Assembly: GCA_017936745.1 (NCBI GenBank) | Contig: JAGBEY010000006.1 | Location: 119,156 to 183,155, forward strand | Source: Clostridia bacterium | GTDB taxonomy: Bacteria; Bacillota; Clostridia; UMGS1840 | Direction: 5' to 3' | DNA length: 64,000 bases | Shown here: one piece after another, positions 45,413-55,317 of the stretch | How positions within the stretch are numbered: position 1 is the first letter of the stretch | Layout of the letters: every line of letters begins with the position of its first letter | The notes under the pieces: model-generated | Told to the model about the DNA's origin: nothing | Database searches by the model: none | What the model saw: only the letters and a program-made list of their open reading frames with translations | Made by a program: the position numbers and the translations under genes

Positions 45413-45442
45413 AGGATGCTGTCATTCTGTGAGACAAAAGCA

Positions 45443-47449
45443 ATGGATATGAATGTTCAACTTGCAAAATCAGCCGGGTTCTGCTTTGGTGTAAAGCGTG
45501 CCTGTGATGCAGTGTATCGTGCATTGGAGGAAGGCAAACAGCTGTATCTGTTAGGAGAACTCATTCACAACAGCCGCGTTATGTCAGATATTGAACAAAA
45601 AGGCGGCAAAACAGTGGAAACCGTTTCGCAGATTCCCGCCGGCGGAATTGCTGTAATCCGTGCACACGGAGTCCCACTTTGCGTAACGGAAGAACTGAAA
45701 GAAAAAAATATTTCCTATATTGATATGACCTGCCCTTTTGTAAAGAAAATTCACAACATTGTGGCAGAAGAATCCAAAAAAGGACAAAAAATTATTATCT
45801 ACGGTAAAAAAGAACACCCCGAAGTGATTGGAATATCCGGCTATTGCGACAATCCGCTGGTCACAATGGACTATGATGAAATCAAAGATTTCATTCATCC
45901 TGACGACCAAATCAGCGTAGTCGCTCAAACCACCGTAGAAAAAGACAAATTTTACAATTTTATTAAATTTTTGAAAAAAGGTTGTAATTTAGTATCAATA
46001 TTTGATACAATATGCAGTGCAACCAATGAAAGACAAGCTGAGGCAGAGCATTTGGCAAAGGTGTCTGATGTGATGTTTGTCATCGGTGGTAAGAAGAGCT
46101 CCAACACCATTGAGCTGTATCAAAAATCAAAGGCGGTGTTAGAGCATACTTATTTAATCGAATCCAAAGAGGAGCTAATGCAGCTCTTCCGAAATCATCC
46201 CACGTTAAAAAATAATTTATATACAAATTTCAATGTAATAGGTGTTACAGCAGGAGCGTCTACGCCCGCTGTCAGCATCGAGGAGGTAATTGCAGTTATG
46301 GCAGAAGAAAAAATGATGACAAGTGAATTTGCGGAGCAGTTGGAAAACTATCTGGTTAGCCCTGTTCACATCAATAAAAGAGTTACTTGTACTGTAGAAC
46401 AAATCACCGAAACCGAAGTTAGAGTAAGCATCCCCGGCTATAAGGGCTTAGGCTACATCCCCGCTGATGAGCTGACTGATGACTCCAGCTTGAAACCTGC
46501 AGATTTAGTGAAAATCGGTGACGAAATCAATGCAATCGTAATCAAACCCAACGATGTAGAAGGAACCTGTCTCTTATCCAAAAAGAGAGTGGATTCCGAA
46601 CAGAATATGGTTGCAATCAAAGAAGCATTTGACAATCAGAGCATTTTGGAAGGTAAAGTAGTTGCTGTAATCAAAGGCGGCCTGCTTGTTTCCGTTAACA
46701 GTGTAAGAGTTTTTGTTCCTGCATCCCAGGCATCTCTGAGATACGTTCAGGATTTAAGCGCAATGATGAACACAACTGTTTCTTTAAAAATTATTGACTT
46801 TGATGAAAGAAGAAACAGAGCAACCGGTTCCGTTAAGGCAGTGCTGGCTGCAGAACAGAAAGCAAAAGAAGAAGCATTCTGGGCAACTGCAGAAGAAGGC
46901 AAAACCTATCAGGGTACTGTAAAATCCTTAACTACCTTTGGTGCATTTGTGGATATCGGCGGTGTTGACGGTCTGGTTCACATTACTGAACTGTCCTGGT
47001 CCAGAATCAAACATCCTTCCGAAGTAGTTAAAGTTGGTCAGGAAATTGAAGTTTATATCAAAGCATTAGATACCGAAAAGAAAAAAATCTCTTTGGGCTT
47101 CAAAAAAGAATGCGACAATCCCTGGAACAAATTTATGGATACCGTTAACTTAAACGATACCATTACTGTTAAAATTGTCCGCATTGTTCCCTTTGGTGCA
47201 TTTGCAGAAATTCTGCCCGGTGTTGACGGCTTAATCCATATTTCTCAGATTGCAAACAAACACATTGCAAAACCCGAAGACGAGCTGTCTTTAGGTATGA
47301 CAGTGGAAGTTAAAGTAATTGAAATTGATGCTGAAAAGAAAAAAGTAAGCTTAAGCATGAGAGAATTACTTGCTCCCTCTGAACAAAAAGGTGCTCAGGA
47401 AGCAGAAGAAGCTACCGAAGAAGCAGCACCGGAAGCTACTGAAGAATAA
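45443..47449 (+). CDS. Fused 4-hydroxy-3-methylbut-2-enyl diphosphate reductase / ribosomal protein S1
   Basis: A 668-residue bifunctional protein. Residues 1-280 are IspH, the last enzyme of the MEP isoprenoid pathway, with the three 4Fe-4S cysteines in GFCFGVKRA, DMTCPFV and TICSATNERQ and the TSTP-like AGASTPAVS. Residues about 320-650 hold four S1 RNA-binding repeats (for example TFGAFVDIGGVDGLVHITELSW). The tail is acidic and Ala/Glu-rich. This fusion is a known feature of many Clostridia. The start is 45443 or 45416; the former fits the IspH family start better. Confidence 0.95.
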   Translation: MDMNVQLAKSAGFCFGVKRACDAVYRALEEGKQLYLLGELIHNSRVMSDIEQKGGKTVETVSQIPAGGIAVIRAHGVPLCVTEELKEKNISYIDMTCPFVKKIHNIVAEESKKGQKIIIYGKKEHPEVIGISGYCDNPLVTMDYDEIKDFIHPDDQISVVAQTTVEKDKFYNFIKFLKKGCNLVSIFDTICSATNERQAEAEHLAKVSDVMFVIGGKKSSNTIELYQKSKAVLEHTYLIESKEELMQLFRNHPTLKNNLYTNFNVIGVTAGASTPAVSIEEVIAVMAEEKMMTSEFAEQLENYLVSPVHINKRVTCTVEQITETEVRVSIPGYKGLGYIPADELTDDSSLKPADLVKIGDEINAIVIKPNDVEGTCLLSKKRVDSEQNMVAIKEAFDNQSILEGKVVAVIKGGLLVSVNSVRVFVPASQASLRYVQDLSAMMNTTVSLKIIDFDERRNRATGSVKAVLAAEQKAKEEAFWATAEEGKTYQGTVKSLTTFGAFVDIGGVDGLVHITELSWSRIKHPSEVVKVGQEIEVYIKALDTEKKKISLGFKKECDNPWNKFMDTVNLNDTITVKIVRIVPFGAFAEILPGVDGLIHISQIANKHIAKPEDELSLGMTVEVKVIEIDAEKKKVSLSMRELLAPSEQKGAQEAEEATEEAAPEATEE

Positions 47450-47470
47450 TTTTTACTAAATGAAAAAAGC

Positions 47471-47504
47471 GAATATTTCCGCAGTGTTCACTGCGGAAAT
47501 ATTC
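47471..47504 (+). terminator. Perfect hairpin between ispH-rpsA and hisIE
   Basis: GAATATTTCCGCAGT (47471-47485) pairs without mismatch with ACTGCGGAAATATTC (47490-47504), loop 4 bases. There is no T-tract on the plus strand; the T-run is on the minus strand. It may process or stabilise the mRNA rather than terminate it. Confidence 0.6.
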
Positions 47505-47525
47505 ACATAAAAAGAAGGTTTAAGG

Positions 47526-48158
47526 ATGTCATACATAGAAAAATTAAAATTTAATGCAGACGGGTTGATTCCGGCGGTTGTTCAGGATTATGAGACCGAA
47601 GCCGTTTTAATGGTTGCTTACATGACCAAGGAAACTCTGAAAAAATCCTTAGAAACCGGCAAAACCGTGTTCTACTCCAGAAGCCGTCAGAAAGAATGGC
47701 TCAAAGGCGAAGAAAGCGGTAATTTCCAAAATATTGTGGAAATTTCTGCCGATTGTGATTTTGACACTTTGCTCGTTAAAGTACGTCAGGAAGGTAAAAA
47801 AGTAAGCTGTCATACCGGCGAATATTCTTGTTTTTTCAACAGACTGGAAAATGGGGATTTTGTTCATAAACCAAACGACAAGCTGATTCTCCAGAAAATT
47901 TACGATACGGTAATTGACCGTAGCGAGCATCCGGTTGAAGGTGCATACACAAACTATCTTCTGGAAAAAGGAATCGACAAAATCCTGAAAAAAGTTGGGG
48001 AGGAATCAGCTGAGGTGATTATCGCCTCCAAAAACAATGCCCCCGATGAAGTAATATACGAAACCGCCGATTTAATGTATCATCTTTCTGTAATGTTGTT
48101 CGACAGAGGGGTAACGTGGCAGGATATTTTTGAAGAACTAAAGAAAAGAAATAAGTAA
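47526..48158 (+). CDS. hisIE: Bifunctional phosphoribosyl-AMP cyclohydrolase / phosphoribosyl-ATP pyrophosphatase
   Basis: A 210-residue fusion of HisI (1-110: VLMVAYMTKETL, FYSRSRQKEWLKGEESGN, DCDFDTLLVKVRQEG, CHTGEYSCF with zinc and Mg ligands) and HisE (115-210: EKGIDKILKKVGEESAEVIIASKNN). It does two early steps of histidine synthesis. No other his gene is in the window, so it is separated from its pathway. AGAAGG precedes ATG 47526. Confidence 0.95.
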   Translation: MSYIEKLKFNADGLIPAVVQDYETEAVLMVAYMTKETLKKSLETGKTVFYSRSRQKEWLKGEESGNFQNIVEISADCDFDTLLVKVRQEGKKVSCHTGEYSCFFNRLENGDFVHKPNDKLILQKIYDTVIDRSEHPVEGAYTNYLLEKGIDKILKKVGEESAEVIIASKNNAPDEVIYETADLMYHLSVMLFDRGVTWQDIFEELKKRNK

Positions 48159-48227
48159 TTTCCTTCCCTTTTTACCAAAAAAAGATGTTTTTTTCTTGTT
48201 GTTCTTTACGAATTTCAAAAAAAGGTA

Positions 48228-48256
48228 TTGACCTTTTTTCCGATGTGTGTTATTAT
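48228..48256 (+). promoter_or_regulatory. Promoter of the HPr gene
   Basis: TTGACC (48228-48233), 17-bp spacer, TATTAT (48251-48256), giving a leader of about 110 bases to ATG 48374. Confidence 0.7.
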
Positions 48257-48373
48257 CTAAATGTAAAAAACTGTTACTAACAGCGTTTTTCAGCATATAC
48301 TATAGGTGTAACATACAAGAATACCAGCGCAAGCTTTGTCCGAATCAATTCTAAAATAAGGATGGTTATCAAG

Positions 48374-48637
48374 ATGTTTGAAAAAGAAGTTATTGTTCAG
48401 AATCAGGTTGGTCTCCACGCAAGACCGGCTACCTTTTTTATCCAGAAAGCAAATGAATTTAAAAGCAATATCTGGGTAGAAAAAGAAGAAAGAAAGGTCA
48501 GCGCAAAAAGCTTACTGGGTGTGTTATCCTTAGGAATTACCAAGGGCACTACCATTAAAATTGTGGCAGATGGCTCTGATGCAGAAATTGCAGTGAACGC
48601 TCTGGTAGATTTAGTTAGCACTGATTTTGCTGAATAA
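48374..48637 (+). CDS. ptsH: HPr phosphocarrier protein
   Basis: An 87-residue HPr. VGLHARPAT at residues 12-20 has the PTS-phosphorylated His, and KSLLGVLSLG near 45-54 has the regulatory Ser-46 region of Gram-positive HPr. Both sites are present, so it may serve sugar uptake and catabolite control. No enzyme I gene is adjacent. AAGGA before ATG 48374 is preferred over ATG 48362. Confidence 0.92.
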   Translation: MFEKEVIVQNQVGLHARPATFFIQKANEFKSNIWVEKEERKVSAKSLLGVLSLGITKGTTIKIVADGSDAEIAVNALVDLVSTDFAE

Positions 48638-48661
48638 TAGTTCCAAAATGAAACAAAATAC

Positions 48662-48701
48662 AAAAAAGATGGATTACCCAAAAGGATAATCCATCTTTTT
48701 T
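48662..48701. terminator. Convergent bidirectional terminator
   Basis: AAAAAAGATGGATTA pairs with TAATCCATCTTTTTT around a short loop. It lies between ptsH and the leftward ABC exporter operon, whose stop codon is within it. Confidence 0.95.
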
Positions 48702-50478
48702 ATTGTTCCGTTTGCTTGGTATAGAAATTATAATAAGCTCCCTGCTTCGCCATCAGCTCTTCATGAGTTCCCTCCTCTACCACATTGTAATCTCCCAACA
48801 CCAGAATTCTGTCGGAATTTACAATTGTGGACAAGCGGTGAGCAATCATAAAGGCAGTTCTGCCCTCTGTCAAGCGATTGATTCCTTCCACAATCTGTCG
48901 CTCTGTTTCGGTATCAATACTTGCAGTTGCCTCGTCCAGCACTAAAATTTTCGGGTCCAGAAGCATAGTTCTTGCCAATGCAATCAGCTGCCGCTGCCCT
49001 TGTGACAAGCTGCCTCCCTTTTCGGATATCACAGTCTGATATCCGTCTTTTAATTTTAGGATAAAATCATGGGCATACACAGCCTTCGCCGCCGCTATCA
49101 CTTCTTCATCGGTGGCCTTTAGGTTCCCGTAACGGATATTTTCCATCACCGTACCGGAAAAGAGAAAGCTTTCCTGCAGCATATATCCAATCTGCCCTCT
49201 TAAGGAAGAAAGGGTGACATTTCGGATATCGTGTCCATCCACTTGAATACTGCCGTTTTCTATTTCATAATAGCGGGACAAAAGATTTACAATTGTAGTC
49301 TTTCCAACCCCCGTCTGACCTACCAAAGCAATTTTTTCACCGGGCTTTATATGTAAATTCAAATCCTTTAAAACATATCCCTTTTCCTTATCATAGGAAA
49401 AATCCACACCGTTGAAATCTACTTGCCCCCTCACCGGTGGTAACGGATACGAATCAAGAGCATCTGTAATGTCCACAGGCTCGGATAAGGTTTCCAAAAT
49501 ACGCTCTAAATAGCTCATATTGGTAATAACCTGATTATAGAGATTTGCCAGATTGTTAATGGGATTCCATAAACGTCGGAGATAGTTGACTATGGCAATG
49601 GTGACCCCTACTGTAACGGGAGAACCAGACACCGTCATAATTGCCGCAAAATAGGTTGCACAAACTGCCAGCTCCGAAATCAGAGGCGTTGCCATAGGAA
49701 TTAAAAATTCTACACCAACCGTTTTCATCCAGTGGCGATACACTTCTGTAGAAAGATGAAGATAGGTACGTTCGCTTTTTCTTCTATGCCCGAATGCCTG
49801 GGTGATTTTTACCCCGTTGATGCTTTCCATCAGATATGCTGTAAGATTGCTGTTTTTATCGTTAAAGGTTCGGCGGATTTTCTGCTGATACTTTTTCAAT
49901 GCCGCCATAACCAGCCAAAGCACGGGAATCCCACACATAGCAACCAACGTCAGCTTTACATCAATGGCAAGCATAAACCCAACCACAGCAAGGAGCGACA
50001 CAATATCCAACACGAAGTTTGCTAAAATGTTGGAAAACATATCGGCAACCGAATTTACGTAATTGGTCACCCGAATGAGTACCTTTCCTTGCGGACGGGT
50101 ATCGAAATACACCAGTGGAAGCTTCTGCAGGTGAGCGAACAAATCACGGCGGATATCATAAATTACCGATTGCCCCACCTGAATCAGATGCTTCAAACGA
50201 AACCGAGATACGAACACACTGACCAAAACAGCAGCCAACAAGCCACCGCCGCAGAAAAAGAGTAACCGATAGTTTCCATTGGGAATGGCATCGTCAAACA
50301 CAATTTTTAAAATGTAGGGAGACACAGTGGATGCCAGAACACCAAGTGCAATCACCAAAATGGTAAAGAAAAGCTCCCAGCCATACTTGGATACATACTT
50401 CCACAAAAGCTTCCATTCGGTTTTTCCGAAATTGATTTTCAGTTTTTCATCCTGATGATACTGATTGATTTTAGCCAT
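48700..50478 (-). CDS. ABC exporter half-transporter, second subunit
   Basis: A 592-residue fused permease-ATPase. Six membrane helices lie in residues 30-330; the ATPase domain (345-592) has Walker A GQTGVGKTT, Q-loop, signature LSQGQRQ and Walker B ILVLDEATASID with the catalytic Glu present. The H-loop is AHRLST. Its signature departs from LSGGQ. It overlaps the first subunit gene by 8 bp, so the two form a heterodimer of the YheI/YheH or LmrCD type. The substrate is not evident. Confidence 0.92.
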   Translation of the reverse strand: MAKINQYHQDEKLKINFGKTEWKLLWKYVSKYGWELFFTILVIALGVLASTVSPYILKIVFDDAIPNGNYRLLFFCGGGLLAAVLVSVFVSRFRLKHLIQVGQSVIYDIRRDLFAHLQKLPLVYFDTRPQGKVLIRVTNYVNSVADMFSNILANFVLDIVSLLAVVGFMLAIDVKLTLVAMCGIPVLWLVMAALKKYQQKIRRTFNDKNSNLTAYLMESINGVKITQAFGHRRKSERTYLHLSTEVYRHWMKTVGVEFLIPMATPLISELAVCATYFAAIMTVSGSPVTVGVTIAIVNYLRRLWNPINNLANLYNQVITNMSYLERILETLSEPVDITDALDSYPLPPVRGQVDFNGVDFSYDKEKGYVLKDLNLHIKPGEKIALVGQTGVGKTTIVNLLSRYYEIENGSIQVDGHDIRNVTLSSLRGQIGYMLQESFLFSGTVMENIRYGNLKATDEEVIAAAKAVYAHDFILKLKDGYQTVISEKGGSLSQGQRQLIALARTMLLDPKILVLDEATASIDTETERQIVEGINRLTEGRTAFMIAHRLSTIVNSDRILVLGDYNVVEEGTHEELMAKQGAYYNFYTKQTEQ

Positions 50479-52201
50479 TTATAACACCTCCGTACTGGTG
50501 TTTATAAACACTGTAATAATATCCGTTTTCATCGGAAATAAGCTCCTCGTGCGTACCGCTTTGAATGAGAGCACCGTCTCGCAATACCAGAATCCGGTCA
50601 CAATCCTTCACCGAGGAAATTTTTTGGGAAATGATAAACAAGGTTTTCTCCTTGCATAATGTACGAAGATTTTCCTGAATCACCTTTTCTGTTTGGGCGT
50701 CCAACGCTGAGGTGGTATCGTCCAATACCAAAATAGAGGGTTGCTTCAAAATGGCTCTTGCTAACGACAATCGCTGTTTCTGCCCACCGGATAATGTAAC
50801 TCCCCGCTCTCCGATGACCGTATTGTATCCCTCGGGAAGCTTTTCAATAAATTCATCTGCCATGGCACATTTTGCCGCAAATCGGATTTCATCCTCCGTT
50901 GCATTCGGATACCCATAGGAAATATTTGCCTTTACCGTATCGGAGAAAAGAAACACCTCCTGCAAAGAGGTTGCCACACTGTTACGAATAACCTCCAAAT
51001 CAATATCCTTAATGTAATGGTCATCCAGGAACACGGCACCGGAATCCGGGTCGTAAAATCTGCCTAACAGATGGATAAGAGAGGATTTCCCCGAACCCGT
51101 CTGCCCGATGATACCGATTCTCATTCCCTGCTCTGCCACAAAGCTCACATCCCGAAGTGCCTGAGAATTGTGATATCTGAGACTGACATTTTTAAATTCT
51201 ACCTTGCCCGAAATGGTTTCCAGCTTACGGCTGCGGTTTTTATCGGTGATTTTAGGGTTTACCTCCATTAAGTCCATCAGCTTCTCATAGGATGCAAACC
51301 CATTGATGGCTTCGTTGATTAACGCTCCGGCAAAGCTTAAGGGGCCGGTAATCATCCATATCATGCTATTGAACATCACCAGCTCGCCTAGCGTAATCAT
51401 TCCATTTATTACAAAAATTCCGCCCACAATCACCAGATAAATCTGAATGATGCCGTGAATATTCTGAATAAACGGGAGATATTTCCGGGAGGTGTTGCTG
51501 ATGTCCAGCTGCCCCTGACGGAACGCCTCGTTCACCTGCTCCATCCGCCGGTTTTCATACTCCTCACGAACAAAAGCTTTTACCACACGCTGCGCCCAGA
51601 TGTTTTCGCTGACTACCGTATTCAAATCTGCATGTACCTGACGAAGGTGACGATAACGTCCCTTTTGTTCTTTTGCCAAAGAGGTGGTCAGAATTACCAC
51701 AACGGGCATCACAAAAAACAGCATAGCAGACAATTTTGCATCAATGTAAAAAATAAGAATCAGAAGAGAGCCGAAAAACAGTGTAATATTCTCCAGGGAA
51801 GTATAAATAGTGTGTGCCAAAAACTGTCGCACCACATCAATATCCGTGGACATCTGTGTCATAATCTCTCCCGCTCCATGTCGGTCAAAATAGGAAAAAT
51901 CCAGCTCCATCAGCTTGCGGAAGGTTTTTCTCCTAAGTCCCAACACGATTTTCTGTGTGATTTTTTCCAGATTCATCTGACAAATATAGCGGATGCCAAG
52001 CCGAAAAACGGTGGCAGATAAAATACACACAAGAACAGGAAGCAGCAAATTGTGTTTGCCATCAGTTATGATATCATCCACAATCGTTCGAGTAAAGAAA
52101 GGGTTTAACAGCCCCAAAAATGCCGCAACCGAAACAAACAGCTGAATGATGGCATATTTTATGTAGTTTCCCTTTAAAAGAGAGAAAATATTTCGCTTCA
52201 C
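50471..52201 (-). CDS. ABC exporter half-transporter, first subunit
   Basis: A 576-residue fused permease-ATPase. Walker A is GQTGSGKSS, signature LSGGQKQ is canonical, but Walker B reads ILVLDDTTSALD with Asp at the catalytic Glu position. The pair thus has one canonical and one degenerate ATP site, as in heterodimeric exporters. I chose GTG 52201 with GGGGAG upstream; the extra residues to ATG 52243 would cross the terminator palindrome of the gene upstream. It is the first gene of the two-gene operon. Confidence 0.9.
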   Translation of the reverse strand: MKRNIFSLLKGNYIKYAIIQLFVSVAAFLGLLNPFFTRTIVDDIITDGKHNLLLPVLVCILSATVFRLGIRYICQMNLEKITQKIVLGLRRKTFRKLMELDFSYFDRHGAGEIMTQMSTDIDVVRQFLAHTIYTSLENITLFFGSLLILIFYIDAKLSAMLFFVMPVVVILTTSLAKEQKGRYRHLRQVHADLNTVVSENIWAQRVVKAFVREEYENRRMEQVNEAFRQGQLDISNTSRKYLPFIQNIHGIIQIYLVIVGGIFVINGMITLGELVMFNSMIWMITGPLSFAGALINEAINGFASYEKLMDLMEVNPKITDKNRSRKLETISGKVEFKNVSLRYHNSQALRDVSFVAEQGMRIGIIGQTGSGKSSLIHLLGRFYDPDSGAVFLDDHYIKDIDLEVIRNSVATSLQEVFLFSDTVKANISYGYPNATEDEIRFAAKCAMADEFIEKLPEGYNTVIGERGVTLSGGQKQRLSLARAILKQPSILVLDDTTSALDAQTEKVIQENLRTLCKEKTLFIISQKISSVKDCDRILVLRDGALIQSGTHEELISDENGYYYSVYKHQYGGVING

Positions 52202-52225
52202 AGGTTCTCCCCTCCTCTCATAAAA

Positions 52226-52251
52226 GGAGTTGATTGCATGCAATCAACTCC
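52226..52251 (-). terminator. 26-bp perfect palindrome terminator
   Basis: A perfect palindrome beginning GGAGTTGATTGCA on each strand, centred on TGCATGCA, with TTTTAT following on the minus strand. It ends the nucleotidyltransferase gene and precedes the exporter operon. Confidence 0.85.
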
Positions 52252-52279
52252 AAAACCGTTATCAACGGCAAATTTACTT

Positions 52280-53017
52280 TTAGCTATTCCCAAATTTTTC
52301 GCATACCTCACGATAGGATTCATGCGTGCCGATATCGTAGCACTCTCCCACAAATTTATATGCATATATGGGTTTTCTTTGATATAACCAGGAGGGGAAG
52401 AAACCGGGTGCATCCGGATTGTTGCCCTCTTCTAAATACTGCTTGATTAGGGGGAGCGTTTCTTGTTTATAAATATAAGAAGCAAACACCGCACAGTTGG
52501 ATTTCGGTTCCTGAGGTTTTTCTTCCATACCAATCACCTTATCCTCCGCATCCAAAATCGCATTTCCCATCCGGCGAAGGTCCTCCAACCGATCTAACTC
52601 AGATACCAGAATGGTGTCGCACTGCTTTTTGCGATAAAATTCCAGATAATCATTTAATGGGAAGGTGAAAAAGTTGTCACCCGCCACAATTAGAACATCC
52701 TCATCAATGTTGCCGTTCTGAATGGTAAACCAGATATCCCCGATTGCACCTAATTTATTGGAATCATCGGTAGTTCCGTCGTCTAACACGGTAATTTTCA
52801 AGTGTGTTTTCCGAACCTTTGCCCATTCTGAAAAATTGGGGAAAAACTTATGATTGGAAATAATAAATATTTCGTCAATTTCTGGAACAGTTTCAATCTG
52901 GTCTGTAATAAAATCCAGAATAGATTTATTTCCAATGGGCAAAAGACCTTTGGGAGTGTCCTTTGTTAACGGATATAACCGGGTGGCATACCCTGCCGAT
53001 AATACGATTGCTTTCAT
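52280..53017 (-). CDS. Sugar-phosphate nucleotidyltransferase
   Basis: A 245-residue NTP transferase. LSAGYATRLYPLT at residues 6-18 is the nucleotide loop, followed by the catalytic Lys in DTPKGLLPIG. VAGDNFF near 107 holds the metal-binding Asp. All needed residues are present. The family includes RmlA-, GalU- and LicC-type enzymes; specificity is unknown. It is co-directional with the metallophosphoesterase upstream (34 bp gap). Confidence 0.85.
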   Translation of the reverse strand: MKAIVLSAGYATRLYPLTKDTPKGLLPIGNKSILDFITDQIETVPEIDEIFIISNHKFFPNFSEWAKVRKTHLKITVLDDGTTDDSNKLGAIGDIWFTIQNGNIDEDVLIVAGDNFFTFPLNDYLEFYRKKQCDTILVSELDRLEDLRRMGNAILDAEDKVIGMEEKPQEPKSNCAVFASYIYKQETLPLIKQYLEEGNNPDAPGFFPSWLYQRKPIYAYKFVGECYDIGTHESYREVCEKFGNS

Positions 53018-53051
53018 AGCATGTCACATTCCTTTCTTACGATTACATCAT

Positions 53052-53753
53052 TTATTTTATTTTCATCGGCATAAATTCCAGGTAGTCTGCCGAAATCAGC
53101 TCATAGGAAATGTTATTATATTCTCCCACAAATGCATTGTCAATCCCCTTTGCATGAAGATGCCCGTAAAAGCAGCGCTCTACTCCGTATTGCTCCAGCA
53201 CACTGCGAATCGGGTTTTCCCGTTCAGGATTTTGACGATATATGGGAGGATAATGCAAAAATGCAAAAATTGGTAACTGGGGATGCTCTTTTCTTGCTGC
53301 CAGGATGGAAAGCTCCAGACGGGTTGCCTCACGGTTTACTAGCTTGATATCTTCCTCTCCCTGGCTTATGATATCCCAACCGCGGCTACCGCAAATCAGC
53401 AGGTTCTCAACCAAAAAGAAGTTGTTGTGCAAAATTTTTACAGACGAAAATCCCTCTTCAAAGAGAAACTGCTCCATTTTGGTCATCGTGGTATAAAAAT
53501 AATCATGATTTCCTTTGGAAATAATCTTATTTCCCGGAAGCTTCTCTAAAAACTGAAAATCAGGAATGGACTCAGCAAGATAGGTTGCCCAGGAAAAATC
53601 CCCCGGCAAAATCACCGTATCTTCTTTGGAAACAACACTATTCCAGTTTTCATACAGCTTTTCAGTATAGCCCTCCCATGCACGCCCGAAGATGTTCATA
53701 GGCTTGTCTATGCCAAAGGGCAAATGTAAATCTGAAATTGCATAAATTGCCAT
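53052..53753 (-). CDS. Calcineurin-like metallophosphoesterase
   Basis: A 233-residue soluble phosphoesterase with the full metal set: ISDLHLPFG (D-x-H, residue 6), PGDFSW, GNHDYFY near 95, FLHYPP and GHLHAKG near 197. It belongs to a family common in Clostridia and without a settled substrate. It lies 25 bp after thrC on the same strand and may be in its operon. Confidence 0.88.
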   Translation of the reverse strand: MAIYAISDLHLPFGIDKPMNIFGRAWEGYTEKLYENWNSVVSKEDTVILPGDFSWATYLAESIPDFQFLEKLPGNKIISKGNHDYFYTTMTKMEQFLFEEGFSSVKILHNNFFLVENLLICGSRGWDIISQGEEDIKLVNREATRLELSILAARKEHPQLPIFAFLHYPPIYRQNPERENPIRSVLEQYGVERCFYGHLHAKGIDNAFVGEYNNISYELISADYLEFMPMKIK

Positions 53754-53778
53754 AGTGTTACTCCAATTCTCAGAAAAA

Positions 53779-55272
53779 TTATTGTTTCAGAAATTCAGTC
53801 ACCACTTGTATCATTTCTTCTTTCTTACAATCATTTGTAAAACGCTTCTCCATTGTTTTCAATTCGGAAAGACTGTTTGGAATTTCCAAACCGGACAATT
53901 GTTTTAACGTTTCTAACCGCGCAAATTCATCGTTGGTTTCTTCCGTCACCCCAAGGGCTTTCAATACACTCTGATTAAATTTATATGGGCTTGCAGTGGA
54001 TGCCACCACACAAACGTTGTTGTCTCCCGTTTCGTTTCTGTAAGCCTCCAGCACAGACGCCGCAACAGCGGTATGTGTATCCATCAGATATCCTTTTTCA
54101 GAAAAAGCCTTGGCAATCTGAGCAAGGGTTTCTTCCTCAGTTGCATAGCCGCCGTAAAAATCCGCCTTGATTGTTTCTTTCAGTTCGGGAGTGACCTCAT
54201 AAATGCCGTCATTCTTTAACGCATCCATTAAGGTGGTGATATAACCATCGTCTTTTCCGCTGATATCATATAAATACCTCTCTAAATTTGAGGAAATGAG
54301 GATATCCATAGAGGGAGACATGGTAAGCACAAAGTCTCTTTTTCTATTATAGACACCGGTATTGATAAAATCTGTCAGCACATTATTCCGATTGGAAGCA
54401 CAAATTAGCTTGCCAAGGGGAAGCCCCATTTTTTTTGCATAATATGCCGCTAAAATGTTGCCAAAATTGCCGGTAGGCACACAAACATTCACAGTGTCGC
54501 CCAGCTTGATTTTGTTTGCTTTTACCAAATCACAGTAGGCAGAAATATAATACACAACCTGAGGAACCAGTCTTCCCCAGTTGATGGAATTGGCAGAAGA
54601 TAAGATAACGCCGTTTTCGTTTTGTTCTCTATTATATGCTTCATCGGTGAAAATGGTTTTTACGCCGGTCTGAGCATCGTCAAAATTACCATCCACCCCG
54701 CAGACCAATACATTGTCACCCTTTTGAGTAACCATCTGCAATCGCTGAATTTCAGAAACACCGCCTTTGGGATAAAACACGATAATTTTAGCTCCGTCCA
54801 CACCGGAAAAACCGTCTAACGCTGCTTTACCCGTGTCACCGCTGGTGGCAACTAAAATGCAAACAGTTCTGTCATCCCCGGTTTTCTTCACAGATGCAGT
54901 CAGTAAATGAGGAAGCATCTGCAACGCCATATCCTTGAATGCACAAGTCGGCCCGTGCCACAGCTCCAAGAAAGCGGTTCTGTCATCGTAATGATACAAC
55001 GGAGTGGGATTTTCTCCCCCGAATTTGTTATTGCCGTATGCTTTTACTGCATAGTTTTCCAATTCTTCCAAAGAGAAATCATCCAAAAATTTATTTAAAA
55101 TATATGCCGTACGTTTGACATAAGTAGTGTTTATTAGATAATTGTAATCCATCTGCGTAAGCAAAGGAAAGCTTTCCGGCACATATAAGCCGCCCTCACG
55201 GGATAGTCCCTCTTTCATCGCAGATTGTGCCGTTACTTTTTGAGTATTATTTCTGGTGCTGTTGTATTGCAT
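53779..55272 (-). CDS. thrC: Threonine synthase
   Basis: A 497-residue PLP enzyme that turns O-phosphohomoserine into threonine. The PLP lysine is in HGPTCAFKDMALQML (about residues 104-118), and VATSGDTGKAALDGF near 141-155 binds the phosphate. Length and N-terminus (MQYNSTRNN) match the long fungal/Gram-negative type. The gene has its own promoter. No other threonine gene is near. Confidence 0.95.
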   Translation of the reverse strand: MQYNSTRNNTQKVTAQSAMKEGLSREGGLYVPESFPLLTQMDYNYLINTTYVKRTAYILNKFLDDFSLEELENYAVKAYGNNKFGGENPTPLYHYDDRTAFLELWHGPTCAFKDMALQMLPHLLTASVKKTGDDRTVCILVATSGDTGKAALDGFSGVDGAKIIVFYPKGGVSEIQRLQMVTQKGDNVLVCGVDGNFDDAQTGVKTIFTDEAYNREQNENGVILSSANSINWGRLVPQVVYYISAYCDLVKANKIKLGDTVNVCVPTGNFGNILAAYYAKKMGLPLGKLICASNRNNVLTDFINTGVYNRKRDFVLTMSPSMDILISSNLERYLYDISGKDDGYITTLMDALKNDGIYEVTPELKETIKADFYGGYATEEETLAQIAKAFSEKGYLMDTHTAVAASVLEAYRNETGDNNVCVVASTASPYKFNQSVLKALGVTEETNDEFARLETLKQLSGLEIPNSLSELKTMEKRFTNDCKKEEMIQVVTEFLKQ

Positions 55273-55317
55273 ATTGTCCCTCCAACCAAAATTTAATCCG
55301 ATATCTTACTATTTAAT

